The notes: generated by a model not told the origin, from the letters alone. Numbered from the stretch's first letter, positions 1-9,982 are shown. The stretch: DNA of 64,000 bases from Parabacteroides distasonis (GCA_015060925.1 SUXM01000001.1:124001-188000); one strand, 5' to 3'. Numbers and translations: made by a program.

Positions 1-1703
1 TGGATGATACTGTTCCCGTACTCATCTTGGACAGTTGTACGAAGCTCTTTGTAGAACGGGGATTGGTAGTAAAGTCCTGTTGCCAATCGGAAGGTGAAAT
101 CTTGGTCGAAGTTAGGAATGAATCCTAATGATACACGTGGACTGAAGATAAACTCTTTGTTGAAACTCCAATAGCTTCCTCGTACACCTCCAACTAAGGT
201 GAATAAACCCTGTTTGGTTCGGAACTTGAAAACATCCTGTACATATCCCGATATACGGGTACTTTCGAGCTGGTTATCTGAGAATAGATTGGCGATAACG
301 TTGACCGTCCCGTTGCCTTGTGGCAAGGAATAACCGGAAGAGTCTCGTTTTTCCCATTCGCTGATTTTATCATTGATTTTCTCCATCTGGACAGTCGCTC
401 CCCATTTTAGGGTATTGCTCTTTAGGCGGATACTTCCGTAATGGCCTATGTTCATGATATTGGAATGTAGGCGGTTACGGGCATGTTCGTTATATCGTCC
501 GACAGCCAAGTCCAATATGTCATGATTTGTCTCTTCTGCTGCATCACCTAACCAGTATTCGCCGGCGATGTCATACCCTTCTTCTTCTTTACTGGTAAAG
601 GCAGAGGCTTGCAATCCCAATTCTGTGTTTTCGTTTGGGTTATGTTTGAGTGTCAATGCTCCGAAAAGCGTTTCAAAGCGATCTTGTTCTTGCCCATCAA
701 AGAATACGGTAAATTTTTTCGCATTGATGGCCGTACCAAAAGAGGTCTCTCGGCTGTGTGGGGTAAAGGAAAACTTATTGATGGCCAAGTTTCCTAAGAA
801 ATTGATCTCCCATTTGGGCGCAAACTTATAGGTCATATAGGTCTGCAAATCCATGAAATTAGGGTCGTATTCGGCATCGGTGTCGGTTGTCTTTAGAAGA
901 GAGCGTCCGGTCTTGTAGCGGAAACCGGTCACTTGTGTGAATTTGCCGGTAGAACTTCCCACGTAAGCATTTGCTCCTAACAAACTGACAGAGGCAGAAC
1001 CTTCCAATGCTTTAGGTTTTTTGTAGGTAATGTCCAAAACGGAACTCATCTTGTCTCCATATCGTGCCTCGAACCCGCCAGCTGAAAAGTTGACCGATTC
1101 GGTCAAATCGGGATTGATAAAACTTAATCCTTCCTGTTGCCCGGAACGAATCAGTAAAGGGCGGAATACCTCCAATCCATTGACATATACAATGTTTTCG
1201 TCATAACTACCTCCACGAACAGAGTATTGGGAACTTAGTTCGTTGTTGGAAGAGACACCGGCAAAGGTGACCACCAAGCTTTCGATACTGCCACCGGCAG
1301 GGTCGGGGAGCAGTTTGACACGGTCTGCGTTTAATGTCTCCAGTGTTGTGGTTTGCTTGCGGATAGCAGTGGCAACTACTTCGCCTAATTCCATAGTGGT
1401 ATAATTCATGCGTACGTTAAGGCGCATATCTTTAGTTACTTGCGGAATAATGCGTTCGGCTTTGTTATATCCCAAGCAGGAAAAAATGAGTGTGATGGAA
1501 TCTCCTGTCGCAACAGATACCGAGTAATATCCTTTTTCGTTGCTCATGGTTCCATTCATGGTGTTTTTGACCCGGATGTTTACCAAGTCCAATGGGTTTC
1601 CCTCTGCGTCACGGACATATCCTGTGATTTTAGCCCGTCCTTGACCGAATATGTTGGTTACCGTAAGTATAAATAGAAGCGTAATTGCCGCACGAATTTT
1701 CAT
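1..1703 (-). CDS. TonB-dependent receptor, 5' part (runs off the window)
   Basis: About 567 N-terminal residues are present; the C-terminal part of the barrel lies beyond base 1. The protein begins with a signal peptide (MKIRAAITLLFILTVTNIFG), then a CarboxypepD_reg-like beta-sandwich at about residues 25-95 (KITGYVRDAEGNPL, NEKGYYSVSV), then a TonB plug at about 110-230 (VRGGSYDENIVYVNGLEV, GGFEARYGDKMSSVLD), then alternating beta-barrel strands. Such receptors import ligands across the outer membrane using TonB energy. No SusD-like partner is visible on this side of the gene, so the substrate cannot be inferred. The start at 1703 is the ATG that opens the signal peptide. The class is certain; the ligand is unknown. 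Confidence 0.92.
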   Translation of the reverse strand, partial: MKIRAAITLLFILTVTNIFGQGRAKITGYVRDAEGNPLDLVNIRVKNTMNGTMSNEKGYYSVSVATGDSITLIFSCLGYNKAERIIPQVTKDMRLNVRMNYTTMELGEVVATAIRKQTTTLETLNADRVKLLPDPAGGSIESLVVTFAGVSSNNELSSQYSVRGGSYDENIVYVNGLEVFRPLLIRSGQQEGLSFINPDLTESVNFSAGGFEARYGDKMSSVLDITYKKPKALEGSASVSLLGANAYVGSSTGKFTQVTGFRYKTGRSLLKTTDTDAEYDPNFMDLQTYMTYKFAPKWEINFLGNLAINKFSFTPHSRETSFGTAINAKKFTVFFDGQEQDRFETLFGALTLKHNPNENTELGLQASAFTSKEEEGYDIAGEYWLGDAAEETNHDILDLAVGRYNEHARNRLHSNIMNIGHYGSIRLKSNTLKWGATVQMEKINDKISEWEKRDSSGYSLPQGNGTVNVIANLFSDNQLESTRISGYVQDVFKFRTKQGLFTLVGGVRGSYWSFNKEFIFSPRVSLGFIPNFDQDFTFRLATGLYYQSPFYKELRTTVQDEYGNSII

Positions 1704-1755
1704 GATTTATTATATTATAAACATACTAACGCAGGAATATGAATTTTATTTTTTT

Positions 1756-1786
1756 ATTGTTCATATTTACTTAAATGTTACCTTTG
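1756..1786 (+). promoter_or_regulatory. Bacteroidales-type promoter of the nitroreductase operon
   Basis: ATTG at 1756-1759, a 19-base spacer and TACCTTTG at 1779-1786 match the Bacteroides sigma-AB consensus. An in-frame ATG at 1775 lies inside this promoter, so translation should start at the next one, 1817. Confidence 0.65.
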
Positions 1787-1816
1787 TTATTCATTAGACT
1801 AATAGAATATTTATTC

Positions 1817-2377
1817 ATGGAAAGTTTTGCAACATTAATAAAAAGCAGAAGAAGTACCCGTAAGTTTACGGAGCAATTGTTAAGCCCGGAACAGGTGGAG
1901 ATGATTTTAAAGGCAGCCTTGATGGCTCCGGCTTCCAAAATGAAGAATCCTTGGCAGTTTGTTGTTGTGGAAGATAAGGAGATGCTATTGAAACTGTCCG
2001 AGTGTAAGCCGGCAGGGGCAACCTTTTTAAAAGGGTGTGCATTGGCGGTAGTTGTTTTGGCAAACGTAATGGAAAGTGACGTATGGGTGGAAGATGCCTC
2101 TATTGCCTCAATATATATGCAGCTACAGGCGGAAGATTTAGGTTTGGGCAGTTGCTGGTGCCAAGTTCGTAATCGTCAACGAGAAGATGATACAGATGCC
2201 GCCCAATATGTGCGCGACTTATTGAATGTCCCTTACCAATTAGAGGTACTTTCGATTGTCGGTTTCGGCTATAAAGGACAAGAACGGAAACCTTTTGATG
2301 AGTCTCACTTACAATGGGAAAAGATACATATCGGTTCCTATCGCACGGCAGAAGAATTACAATCAAACGAGGCATGA
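1817..2377 (+). CDS. nitroreductase family FMN-dependent oxidoreductase
   Basis: This 186-residue protein has the nitroreductase fold. The N-terminal SRRSTRKF motif (residues 10-17) is the usual FMN-phosphate contact, and it is followed by an APASKMKNPWQFVVV segment typical of the family. It would reduce nitro compounds, quinones or flavins with NAD(P)H in the cytoplasm; the physiological substrate cannot be read from sequence. The start at 1817 is preferred over 1775 because the latter sits inside the promoter. Its stop overlaps the ATG of the next gene (ATGA at 2374), so the two are probably translationally coupled. The family is confident, the substrate unknown. Confidence 0.88.
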   Translation: MESFATLIKSRRSTRKFTEQLLSPEQVEMILKAALMAPASKMKNPWQFVVVEDKEMLLKLSECKPAGATFLKGCALAVVVLANVMESDVWVEDASIASIYMQLQAEDLGLGSCWCQVRNRQREDDTDAAQYVRDLLNVPYQLEVLSIVGFGYKGQERKPFDESHLQWEKIHIGSYRTAEELQSNEA

Positions 2378-3141
2378 AAATTGTATTCGTAGGATCCGGG
2401 AATTTGGCCACCCGCCTTTCGTTGGAGATGCAACGGAAGGGGATGAAGGTCATACAGGTGTACAGCCATACGGAAAGCCATGCCGAACGGTTGGCGAAGC
2501 GATTGGCATGCGATTGGACAGCGATGCCTGACGAAATTCGGTCAGATGCCGACCTTTATATATTCTCTTTGAAAGATACTGCATTAGAAGAGGTGGTTGC
2601 CCAGGTTAAGCCTAATAAAGGAGTGTGGGTACATACGGCAGGAAGCATGCCGATGGAGCTCTTTAGGGGATATACAGACCGGTACGGGGTGATGTATCCT
2701 TTGCAGACATTCAGCCGGGAACGACCGGTTGATTTCCAAGTGATCCCTTTTTTCTTGGAGGCCAATACACCGGAAACAGAACTGAAATTACGACAGGTTG
2801 CCGAACAACTGACGGGAGATGTACGTCTCCTCTCTTCAGAGAAAAGAAAAAGTTTACATTTGGCGGCAGTCTTTGCTTGTAACTTTACCAATCATATCTA
2901 TGCTTTGGCGGCTAAAGTGTTGCAGAAGCAGGATATACCGATGGAAGTTTTGTTACCTTTGATTGATGAAACGGCAGCGAAGGTCCATGTCATGTCACCG
3001 AAACAGGCGCAGACAGGCCCGGCTGTCCGATACGATGAGAATGTCATTCATAAACATTTGGCGATGTTGGAGGAGCCGGGAATGCGGGATCTCTATCAAA
3101 TGTTAAGCCAAAGCATATATAAAGAAACGCAACATGAGTAG
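2374..3141 (+). CDS. Rossmann-like / DUF2520 domain protein
   Basis: This 255-residue protein begins [15 protein letters not shown], a GxGxxA dinucleotide-binding motif of the F420/NADP oxidoreductase type. The C-terminal half is the all-helical DUF2520 domain, which resembles the dimerisation domain of 6-phosphogluconate dehydrogenase-like enzymes ([20 protein letters not shown]). An NAD(P)-dependent dehydrogenase role is likely but no substrate is assigned. The start at 2374 places the Rossmann strand at the N-terminus; the upstream in-frame ATG at 2314 would add a tail lying inside the nitroreductase gene. It overlaps the upstream gene by 4 nt and the downstream KdsC-like gene by 8 nt, which indicates an operon. 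Confidence 0.87.
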   Translation: MKIVFVGSGNLATRLSLEMQRKGMKVIQVYSHTESHAERLAKRLACDWTAMPDEIRSDADLYIFSLKDTALEEVVAQVKPNKGVWVHTAGSMPMELFRGYTDRYGVMYPLQTFSRERPVDFQVIPFFLEANTPETELKLRQVAEQLTGDVRLLSSEKRKSLHLAAVFACNFTNHIYALAAKVLQKQDIPMEVLLPLIDETAAKVHVMSPKQAQTGPAVRYDENVIHKHLAMLEEPGMRDLYQMLSQSIYKETQHE

Positions 3142-3655
3142 TATTAATTATGATTTGAATAAGATAAAGGCTTTTGTCTTTGATGTCGATGGTGTGTTAT
3201 CTTGTGACGTGATTCCTTTGCATCCCAATGGAGATCCTATGCGTACAGTGAACATCAAAGATGGATATGCGTTGCAACTTGCTGTGAAGAAGGGCTATCA
3301 GGTGGCTATTATTACAGGAGGATATACAGAAGCGGTCAGGATTCGCTTTTCCCGTTTAGGCATTACGCATATCTATATGAAGAGTGCGGTAAAGCTGAAA
3401 GATTATCAAGATTTTCTTGAGAAGACCGGTCTGCAACCGGAAGAGGTAATGTATGCAGGGGATGATATCCCGGATTATGAGGTGATGAAGTTAGTAGGCT
3501 TGTCGGTTGCCCCTGCCGATGCTGTTCCGGAAATCAAGCGGATAGCCAAATATATCTCCCATAAGAATGGAGGACAGGGGGTCGCGCGTGATGTCATCGA
3601 ACAGACCATGAAGGCACAAGGAGTGTGGATGGGTGATGAAGCATTTGGTTGGTAA
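3134..3655 (+). CDS. KdsC-like HAD phosphatase (KDO-8-phosphate phosphatase type)
   Basis: This 173-residue HAD-superfamily protein has the nucleophile motif FDVDGVLS (Asp17 and Asp19) and the motif-IV segment [10 protein letters not shown], where the Asp pair binds Mg2+. Length and layout, with no cap domain, match KdsC, which removes phosphate from 3-deoxy-D-manno-octulosonate-8-phosphate to give KDO for lipid A core synthesis. No KDO gene lies next to it here, so another small sugar-phosphate substrate is possible. It overlaps the DUF2520 gene by 8 nt and is followed after 27 nt by maf. Confidence 0.82.
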   Translation: MSSINYDLNKIKAFVFDVDGVLSCDVIPLHPNGDPMRTVNIKDGYALQLAVKKGYQVAIITGGYTEAVRIRFSRLGITHIYMKSAVKLKDYQDFLEKTGLQPEEVMYAGDDIPDYEVMKLVGLSVAPADAVPEIKRIAKYISHKNGGQGVARDVIEQTMKAQGVWMGDEAFGW

Positions 3656-3682
3656 AGGGAATCTTATTAGGATAGAAGGAAT

Positions 3683-4297
3683 ATGGATACAGATAGAAGT
3701 AAAAGAAAATGGCCGGTTCTTGATTGTTTGAACCGCTATAAGATCGTGTTAGGTTCCAATTCGCCACGCCGCCGGGAACTGTTGGCCGGATTGGATATTG
3801 ATTTTGAAGTACGGACGGTTTCAGGGATTGATGAGTCTTATCCCGATACTTTGGATGCAAAAGATATACCGGTTTTTTTAGCACGGAAGAAGGCTGAGGC
3901 TTATCGGTCGACCATGCCGGATGATGAACTATTGATTACGGCTGACACGATTGTATGGACTTTTAAAGAAATATTGGGGAAACCTGAAAATAGGGAAGAA
4001 GCAATCGCCATGCTGCGGAAGCTATCCGGGTGCGAACACGAAGTGATTACAGGTGTTTGTCTTACCTCAAAAGAGAAGTCTGTCTCTTTCGCTGCTGTAT
4101 CATCCGTCCGTTTTGCCCGGTTGGAAGAAGAGGAGATTGCTTATTACGTGGATAACTATCGTCCTTTTGACAAAGCCGGTAGCTATGGTATTCAAGAATG
4201 GATCGGTTATGTGGCGGTGGAGAGTATCAATGGTAGCTTTTATAATGTGATGGGCTTACCTGTGCGGTTGCTATATCAGGAATTGAAACAGTTCTGA
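3683..4297 (+). CDS. maf: Maf-family nucleoside triphosphate pyrophosphatase
   Basis: This 204-residue protein has the Maf signature GSNSPRRREL (residues 24-33), the catalytic-Asp motif ITADTIV and the GKPENREEAIAMLRKLSG segment. Maf proteins hydrolyse dTTP/UTP or modified nucleotides to monophosphates and have been linked to septum inhibition. It is the fourth gene of the plus-strand run that starts at 1817. The first ~19 residues before the conserved core are slightly longer than usual but no better internal start exists. Confidence 0.92.
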   Translation: MDTDRSKRKWPVLDCLNRYKIVLGSNSPRRRELLAGLDIDFEVRTVSGIDESYPDTLDAKDIPVFLARKKAEAYRSTMPDDELLITADTIVWTFKEILGKPENREEAIAMLRKLSGCEHEVITGVCLTSKEKSVSFAAVSSVRFARLEEEEIAYYVDNYRPFDKAGSYGIQEWIGYVAVESINGSFYNVMGLPVRLLYQELKQF

Positions 4298-4344
4298 AGA
4301 GCGGATAAGGAAGTGTTAATCTAATTTATTTAATATATTGTGTC

Positions 4345-6735
4345 ATGAAAAAGATTTTTAGTTTGATCGTTTGTTTGTTCTTTGTGCATGCAATCTTTGC
4401 GGCTAAAGAAAAACAAGCATTTGATGTTCGGATTCAAAATGGATTGAACATGAATGTGGAGGTATGTAGCGATGGAATCTTTCGTGTAAAAATTTCACCT
4501 AACTCCTCGTTTGCAGAATCTTTGATGGAACGTTATGGAATCATCAAGACAGATTGGGCAACTGTGGCTGCTTCTCCGAAAGAAAACAAACAGCAGTTTG
4601 AAATAGTTACAGATAACTATCGATTTAAGGTTAATAAGAAGACGGGTGAAATAACTGTTTCGGATAAAAGAGGTAAGGTTTATATTGAAAAGGCCGTTTT
4701 TGTTACATCCAAAGATCCTTTGTGTAAGAACTTGGGTGAGGTGATTAATAAAAAATATGAAAGCCTGAAGGTCGCTACCAATGGTGCAACGATTATTGGT
4801 GACAATACGCATAAAGGGAATCTGAAGGATATGGCGGAAACAGGTGATTATAATAACACCAGTATCATAAACTTCTCCTTGAAAGATGGCGAACGGTTCT
4901 ACGGTGGAGGAAGTACAAGTCGTGACCATATTCAGCACCGTGGCGAATTACTTCGTATGTGGACTACTTACCAGCATACAGAGATCCCAATGCCGGTAAT
5001 GATCAGCTCGGAAAATTGGGGTGTATTCAATAATACTACTCGGAAAAATTTCTTTGATATTGGTCATTATCAATCAGATATCTTCTCTATTTATAATACG
5101 ACAAATGAGGCTGATTTTTATTTGATGTTTGGTCGTTCAATGCCGGAGATTATTAACCATTTTACCCTTATTACAGGTCGCCCCTATGTTTTGCCGAAGT
5201 GGGCGTATGGTTTGTGTTTTGGACCGAATATGTTGGAAGATCAATTCCATATCTTGAATGATGCGGTCCGTTTCCGTGAAATTGGTGTCCCTTGTGATTT
5301 GTTCTGGTTGGAACCGCAATGGATGGAAAAACGTTATGACTTCTCAACAAAAAAGAAATGGAACTACAAACAGTTCTCTGCTGAACCTTATTGGGATTCT
5401 GTCCGCTATCCGAAAAGAGAACATCATCGTTTGTTGGTCGGTCGTCTACATGAGATGGGGTATCACATGGGACTTTGGTTATGTGCTGAGTATGACTTGA
5501 GTGTGGCGGAAGAGGATAGATTGGCCGCTGCTGCCGGTAAGCCGACTTCGGGACAGGAACATTGGATGGATCATTTGAAGCACTTCTTGGATAACGGTGT
5601 GGATGGTTTTAAAGTGGATCCGGCACGTACGATTGATGAACATCCGACTCGTGAATATTATAACGGTCGTACTGATAAGGAAATGCACAATTTGAACCAG
5701 ATCTTGTTGCCGAAACAGATGAATTTGATGACCCGTGGACATTTAGGACGCCGCACATGGCACCATTATACTGCAGGTTGGGCTGGAACACAACATTGGG
5801 GGGCTTCAACAAGTGGTGACAATGGTGGTGGTCGTACGGCTCTGTTTGACCAATTGAACTTAGGTGTCAGTGGTTTCATGAATACCTCATGTGATGTGAT
5901 GTCAGTTGCCAAAGAGCAGGAAATGCAAAGCTTACATTTCGGATTGTTCTTGCCCTGGGTACAAATCAACAGTTGGTATGCTTTGTTGCAGCCATTCTAT
6001 TTTGCTCAAAAGAAAAGGGATATTTATCGAGATTATGTGAAGCTACGTTATTCTTTGATGCCGTATATTTATTCGGCAGCGTTGGAAGGAGGACAGACTG
6101 GCATGCCGATAGTTCGTTCTATGCCATTGATGTTTCCGGATGACCGGAAGTGCGATGATATGGTGTTCCAATATATGTTTGGGGAAAACCTGTTGCTAAG
6201 TATCTTTAGTGATTCTATCTATTTGCCAAAAGGAAATTGGATTGATTATTGGACAGGAGAGAAGATGGCCGGCGGTCGTGATATCAAGCATACTTATCCG
6301 GATAATCGGGCTGGTTTATTGTTTGTGCGTGAGGGAGCTATCATCCCGTTTCAGAAAGATATGCAGTTTATCGGGGAAAAACCGTTGGATACGCTAATCG
6401 TGAAAGTTTATCCGAAAGAAGTTTCTTCTTATGTAATGTATGAAGATGATGGTGATTCTTATGAATACGAAAAGGGAGCAATCGCTGCAACTCGTTTTGA
6501 ATGTAAGAAAGATAATAAGCAGATTGAATTTATCGTTCATCCGGTAAAGGGTGCTTATAAAGGCATGTACAAATCAAGAACCTATGAGTTAGAGATCGAA
6601 TCTTCACAACGACCGACTAAAGTGATGATTAATAATATTCCGGTTTCTGATTGGACATACGGTGACGATAAAAAAGTTAGAGTTAATCTACATCAGAAAG
6701 ATGTCTTGCATAAAGCCACTTGCGTAATTATTTAA
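4345..6735 (+). CDS. secreted glycoside hydrolase family 31 (alpha-glucosidase/alpha-xylosidase type)
   Basis: This 796-residue protein starts with a cleavable signal peptide (MKKIFSLIVCLFFVHAIFAA). It has the GH31 order: an N-terminal beta-sandwich (to about residue 275), a TIM barrel and C-terminal beta domains. The likely nucleophile is Asp425 in DGFKVDPAR and the likely acid/base is Asp492 in TSGDNGGGR; both positions fit the retaining GH31 mechanism. It should cleave alpha-linked glucose or xylose in the periplasm or at the cell surface. The gene lies 47 nt after maf and is closed by a strong terminator. There is no SusC/D pair beside it, so it is not part of a visible polysaccharide utilisation locus. 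Confidence 0.9.
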   Translation: MKKIFSLIVCLFFVHAIFAAKEKQAFDVRIQNGLNMNVEVCSDGIFRVKISPNSSFAESLMERYGIIKTDWATVAASPKENKQQFEIVTDNYRFKVNKKTGEITVSDKRGKVYIEKAVFVTSKDPLCKNLGEVINKKYESLKVATNGATIIGDNTHKGNLKDMAETGDYNNTSIINFSLKDGERFYGGGSTSRDHIQHRGELLRMWTTYQHTEIPMPVMISSENWGVFNNTTRKNFFDIGHYQSDIFSIYNTTNEADFYLMFGRSMPEIINHFTLITGRPYVLPKWAYGLCFGPNMLEDQFHILNDAVRFREIGVPCDLFWLEPQWMEKRYDFSTKKKWNYKQFSAEPYWDSVRYPKREHHRLLVGRLHEMGYHMGLWLCAEYDLSVAEEDRLAAAAGKPTSGQEHWMDHLKHFLDNGVDGFKVDPARTIDEHPTREYYNGRTDKEMHNLNQILLPKQMNLMTRGHLGRRTWHHYTAGWAGTQHWGASTSGDNGGGRTALFDQLNLGVSGFMNTSCDVMSVAKEQEMQSLHFGLFLPWVQINSWYALLQPFYFAQKKRDIYRDYVKLRYSLMPYIYSAALEGGQTGMPIVRSMPLMFPDDRKCDDMVFQYMFGENLLLSIFSDSIYLPKGNWIDYWTGEKMAGGRDIKHTYPDNRAGLLFVREGAIIPFQKDMQFIGEKPLDTLIVKVYPKEVSSYVMYEDDGDSYEYEKGAIAATRFECKKDNKQIEFIVHPVKGAYKGMYKSRTYELEIESSQRPTKVMINNIPVSDWTYGDDKKVRVNLHQKDVLHKATCVII

Positions 6736-6750
6736 AGTTCTTATATCAAT

Positions 6751-6780
6751 AAAAAAAGCCTCAGAATGAGGCTTTTTTTT
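6751..6780. terminator. bidirectional intrinsic terminator
   Basis: AAAAAAGCCTCA and TGAGGCTTTTTT form a perfect stem flanked by A- and T-runs. It can end the GH31 transcript (plus) and the apbE operon (minus), which converge here. Confidence 0.9.
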
Positions 6781-6783
6781 GTC

Positions 6784-7809
6784 TTATTGCTTTTCTGTTG
6801 TCAGTTTTCGTTTAGGTAAATATGGAAGCATCCCTTCCGAATATTCAACCTGATGTTTTCCTTCTTCATCTGAATAAATAACGTAATACTCGATTCCCGG
6901 AATGGAATCTGCCATTTGGCGGGCTTTTTCTAATCCCATTGCCATAAAAGCAGTAGCATATGCATCTGCTGTGATACACTCTTCTGCAACAATGGTTGCA
7001 CTTAGAATGTTTTGTTCAGCCGGATAACCTGTTCGGGGGTCAATCGTGTGGGCATATTTCTTGCCATCTTTGATATAGAAATTCCGATAGTTACCGGATG
7101 TGGCGATTGCTCCTTTCTTGCATAGTTGGACAATTTCGTCATATTGGTTCTTTGTGTTTGTAGAATCGTCTTCTGGAACATTAATCCCGATACGCCAGCA
7201 GATACCATTGGGATTTACTCCTTTCATGACAACCTCTCCACCAATATCTACCATGTAGTTCTCTACTCCCTCTTTTTCTAATAAACGGGCGATGACATCA
7301 CAGGCATATCCTTTGGCGATGGCTGAACAGTTTAGTAGGAGTCGAGGGTCCTCTTTTACAATCTTGTTCCCTTCCAAATGAACCTTTTGATAACCAACAA
7401 ATGTTTTCAAACTATCAATCATGGCGGGTGTCACACTGTCTTTTTTACTGAAGCCAAATCCCCAAACGTTTATCAGTGGAGCACAGGTTATGTCGAAAAT
7501 ACCATCGGAGTGACGAGAAACTTCCATGGACTTGTTAAAAACTTCCTTAAACCAATCATCAACCTTTACAGGTTCATTATTGTTGATCTTTGCTATAATG
7601 GAATTGGGATTGAATGGATTTAGTGAAAGGTTGAATTTTTGAAGTTCAGCGTCTATTTGCTCAGTTAAAAGCTTAGGCGCTTCATACTTTATGTGATAAA
7701 GGGTGTGGAACACTGTTCCACTTTCCTCATAGTATTGTTCTTTCGGCTGGCAAGCAGTGAATAAGAAACTACAACATAGGATGAGAAAGAAAGAAATTTG
7801 TTTGTACAT
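6784..7809 (-). CDS. apbE: FAD:protein FMN transferase (ApbE lipoprotein)
   Basis: This 341-residue protein has a lipoprotein signal ending FLFTAC (lipid Cys20). ApbE hallmarks are present: AIAKGYACD, HTIDPRTGYP and the metal-binding TADAYATAFMAMG segment. It attaches FMN covalently to Thr residues of exported flavoproteins such as RnfG/NqrC, acting on the outer face of the inner membrane. It is the last gene of the minus-strand run DUF4199-GT2-mntP-apbE, 5 nt after mntP. No FMN-target protein is coded next to it. Confidence 0.94.
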   Translation of the reverse strand: MYKQISFFLILCCSFLFTACQPKEQYYEESGTVFHTLYHIKYEAPKLLTEQIDAELQKFNLSLNPFNPNSIIAKINNNEPVKVDDWFKEVFNKSMEVSRHSDGIFDITCAPLINVWGFGFSKKDSVTPAMIDSLKTFVGYQKVHLEGNKIVKEDPRLLLNCSAIAKGYACDVIARLLEKEGVENYMVDIGGEVVMKGVNPNGICWRIGINVPEDDSTNTKNQYDEIVQLCKKGAIATSGNYRNFYIKDGKKYAHTIDPRTGYPAEQNILSATIVAEECITADAYATAFMAMGLEKARQMADSIPGIEYYVIYSDEEGKHQVEYSEGMLPYLPKRKLTTEKQ

Positions 7810-7814
7810 CTGTT

Positions 7815-8381
7815 TTATCCGTTAAAAAAGATATGTTCTATTAATATTTTTGTTCCGATTATGATTAAGATAATACCGCCGATTAGGTCTAATTTTAAAT
7901 CCATTTTACGTTTAAAATGATTTCCAAAATAAACACCGAATGCAGAGAAAAGAAAGGTGACGATACCAATAGTGAGTGATTCTAAAACAATGGCTGATTG
8001 TAAACAAGCAAAAGAGATTCCCACTGCAAGTGCGTCAATGCTTGTTGCAATGCCTAAACCGCATAGGGTTTTGTAGCAAAGAGGGTTTATTTTGGGGGTA
8101 TTCTCTTTTTCTTGAAAACTTTCATAAATCATATTAACTCCTAAATAAAGAAGTAAAAGAAATGCAATCCAGTGATCGAAAGCTTTGATGTATTTACTGA
8201 AACTTACTCCTGCTACATATCCCAATAGTGTCATGCCGGCTTGGAAGAGTCCCATAATACAACCGACCTTGATCATGTGGTGTGGTTTGTATTCCTTTAT
8301 AAGGGCTCCGTCTGTAACAGAAACAGCGAGACTGTCCATAGACAATCCCACTGCTAATAGTAATATTTCAATAAATGACAT
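7815..8381 (-). CDS. mntP: putative Mn2+ efflux pump MntP
   Basis: This 188-residue protein has six predicted membrane helices arranged as two repeats. Each repeat carries a conserved acidic helix: LSMDSLAVS (Asp16) and TSIDALAVG (Asp116), as in the MntP/DUF204 family that exports manganese. It follows the glycosyltransferase gene after 8 nt. No yybP-ykoY-type riboswitch has room upstream, so any metal control must act on the operon promoter. Confidence 0.92.
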   Translation of the reverse strand: MSFIEILLLAVGLSMDSLAVSVTDGALIKEYKPHHMIKVGCIMGLFQAGMTLLGYVAGVSFSKYIKAFDHWIAFLLLLYLGVNMIYESFQEKENTPKINPLCYKTLCGLGIATSIDALAVGISFACLQSAIVLESLTIGIVTFLFSAFGVYFGNHFKRKMDLKLDLIGGIILIIIGTKILIEHIFFNG

Positions 8382-8389
8382 ATCGTTCC

Positions 8390-9343
8390 TTATAATTCAG
8401 TTTCGATTTTGTATTTGTTTCGATGGGGAGAATCTCTGGAAATCAATTCGCCGATAAAACCTGATAAGAACATTTGTGTTCCAAGAATCATGGATGTTAA
8501 TGAAATGTAGAAAAATGGCGAATTAGTGACTAAAGGTCTCAACTCTCCTGTACAAATCGAAATCAGTTTTGCACTTAATACGATGACTAATGAGATAAAG
8601 CCGATAAAGAACATGACACTACCCCATAAGCCAAAGAAGTGCATTGGTTTTTTTCCAAATTTAGAAGTAAACCATAAGGTGATAAGATCTAAATAACCAT
8701 TAACAAAACGGTCTAATCCGAATTTGGTTGTCCCATATTTGCGTGCTTGATGTTGTACAACCTTTTCTCCAATCTTGCCAAATCCGGCGATCTTGGCCAA
8801 ATATGGGATGTAACGATGCATGTCGTTGTAAATTTCAATGTTCTTGATGACTATGTTCTTGTATGCTTTCAAGCCGCAATTGAAATCATGCAGGTTCTTG
8901 ATTCCGGAAAACTTACGGGCAGTCGCATTAAACAATTTAGTCGGTATTGTTTTAGAAAGCGGGTCATAACGCTTTTTTTTCCAGCCTGATACCAAATCAT
9001 AGCCATCTTCAGTTATCATGCGGTATAATTCAGGAATTTCATCCGGACTATCTTGTAAGTCTGCGTCCATGGTGATTACCACATCCCCCTGTGCTCGTTG
9101 GAATCCGCAGTTTAATCCGGGAGATTTTCCGTAGTTACGGCGGAATTTGACTGCACGAACAATATCCGGAGCTTTGCTTTTTAAAGATTCTATCACTTCC
9201 CAAGAATTATCTGTGCTTCCATCATTGATAAAGATAACTTCATATGTGAAGTGGTTTTCTTTCATTACTCGCTCTATCCATTCAAATAACTCAGGTAGCG
9301 ATTCAGCCTCATTGTACAATGGGATAACAACTGATATATCCAT
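8390..9343 (-). CDS. membrane-anchored family 2 glycosyltransferase (DPM1/ArnC type)
   Basis: This 317-residue protein has a GT2 catalytic domain at residues 1-~225 (SVVIPLYNEAESL; DxD motif TMDADLQD with Asp93 and Asp95) followed by two membrane helices at about 235-260 and 275-300. This is the layout of enzymes that transfer a sugar to undecaprenyl phosphate. The sugar is not predictable. It sits 23 nt after the DUF4199 gene, a pairing common in Bacteroidales. Confidence 0.9.
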   Translation of the reverse strand: MDISVVIPLYNEAESLPELFEWIERVMKENHFTYEVIFINDGSTDNSWEVIESLKSKAPDIVRAVKFRRNYGKSPGLNCGFQRAQGDVVITMDADLQDSPDEIPELYRMITEDGYDLVSGWKKKRYDPLSKTIPTKLFNATARKFSGIKNLHDFNCGLKAYKNIVIKNIEIYNDMHRYIPYLAKIAGFGKIGEKVVQHQARKYGTTKFGLDRFVNGYLDLITLWFTSKFGKKPMHFFGLWGSVMFFIGFISLVIVLSAKLISICTGELRPLVTNSPFFYISLTSMILGTQMFLSGFIGELISRDSPHRNKYKIETEL

Positions 9344-9366
9344 GATTTGTTCTGTTATTTTTTTAT

Positions 9367-9891
9367 CTATACTGTAGGTGTTTGTATGGTCTTTTTACGA
9401 CAGACCAATGCTGCTACAGGGATAGATAGTATGATTCCGTAAAATATGTTATTAAAAATACCTTGAATGGTCATGTGGATAGGGGTGAAGTTTGTTTGAT
9501 TGATTGAGTTGATCACTTCACTGTCCATGTTTGCTTCCTGTAATGCTACTACCGCTTGATTCATCATGTTTTGAAGAAAATCGGGTGGAGCAATATATTG
9601 GTAGAAGACAAAATGTTCGATGGATACAATCAATGCGGCGAAGAAATATAGCATAATCCCAAATCGCCAAGCATGGGAAAAACTGATAACCCCACCGATC
9701 TCCTGCCGATAACGTTTGGTCATTTGGTAAGCGACTACAGGAACCGCGAAACATAATATTTGATAGATGAATATTAAAGCGGGAGTGGAATATCCAAAAA
9801 CAAGGAATAAATATTTGATTACCCAAAAGATCCCCATGCCCAAACCGTATGACATGGCCGATTTCATTAGTAAATCTTTATTTTCTTCCAT
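9367..9891 (-). CDS. DUF4199 family membrane protein
   Basis: This 174-residue protein has four predicted membrane helices and matches the DUF4199 pattern of Bacteroidota (MSYGLGMGIFWVIKYLF near the start; GIISFSHAWRFGI-like middle). The function is unknown. It opens the minus-strand run that includes the GT2, MntP and ApbE genes, which suggests an envelope role. Confidence 0.82.
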   Translation of the reverse strand: MEENKDLLMKSAMSYGLGMGIFWVIKYLFLVFGYSTPALIFIYQILCFAVPVVAYQMTKRYRQEIGGVISFSHAWRFGIMLYFFAALIVSIEHFVFYQYIAPPDFLQNMMNQAVVALQEANMDSEVINSINQTNFTPIHMTIQGIFNNIFYGIILSIPVAALVCRKKTIQTPTV

Positions 9892-9982
9892 ATAAAATGT
9901 TGTTTTGTTTTAACTTGACAAAGTTACTTCTTTTACAAGAATATACAATAGGTATATAAATGAAAAAGGAATTGCCATAACT

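Noticed and set aside
4345-6735. GH31 gene as part of a polysaccharide utilisation locus
   Set aside because: No SusC/SusD pair or regulator lies next to it; the TonB receptor at 1-1703 is on the other strand and separated by an unrelated operon.
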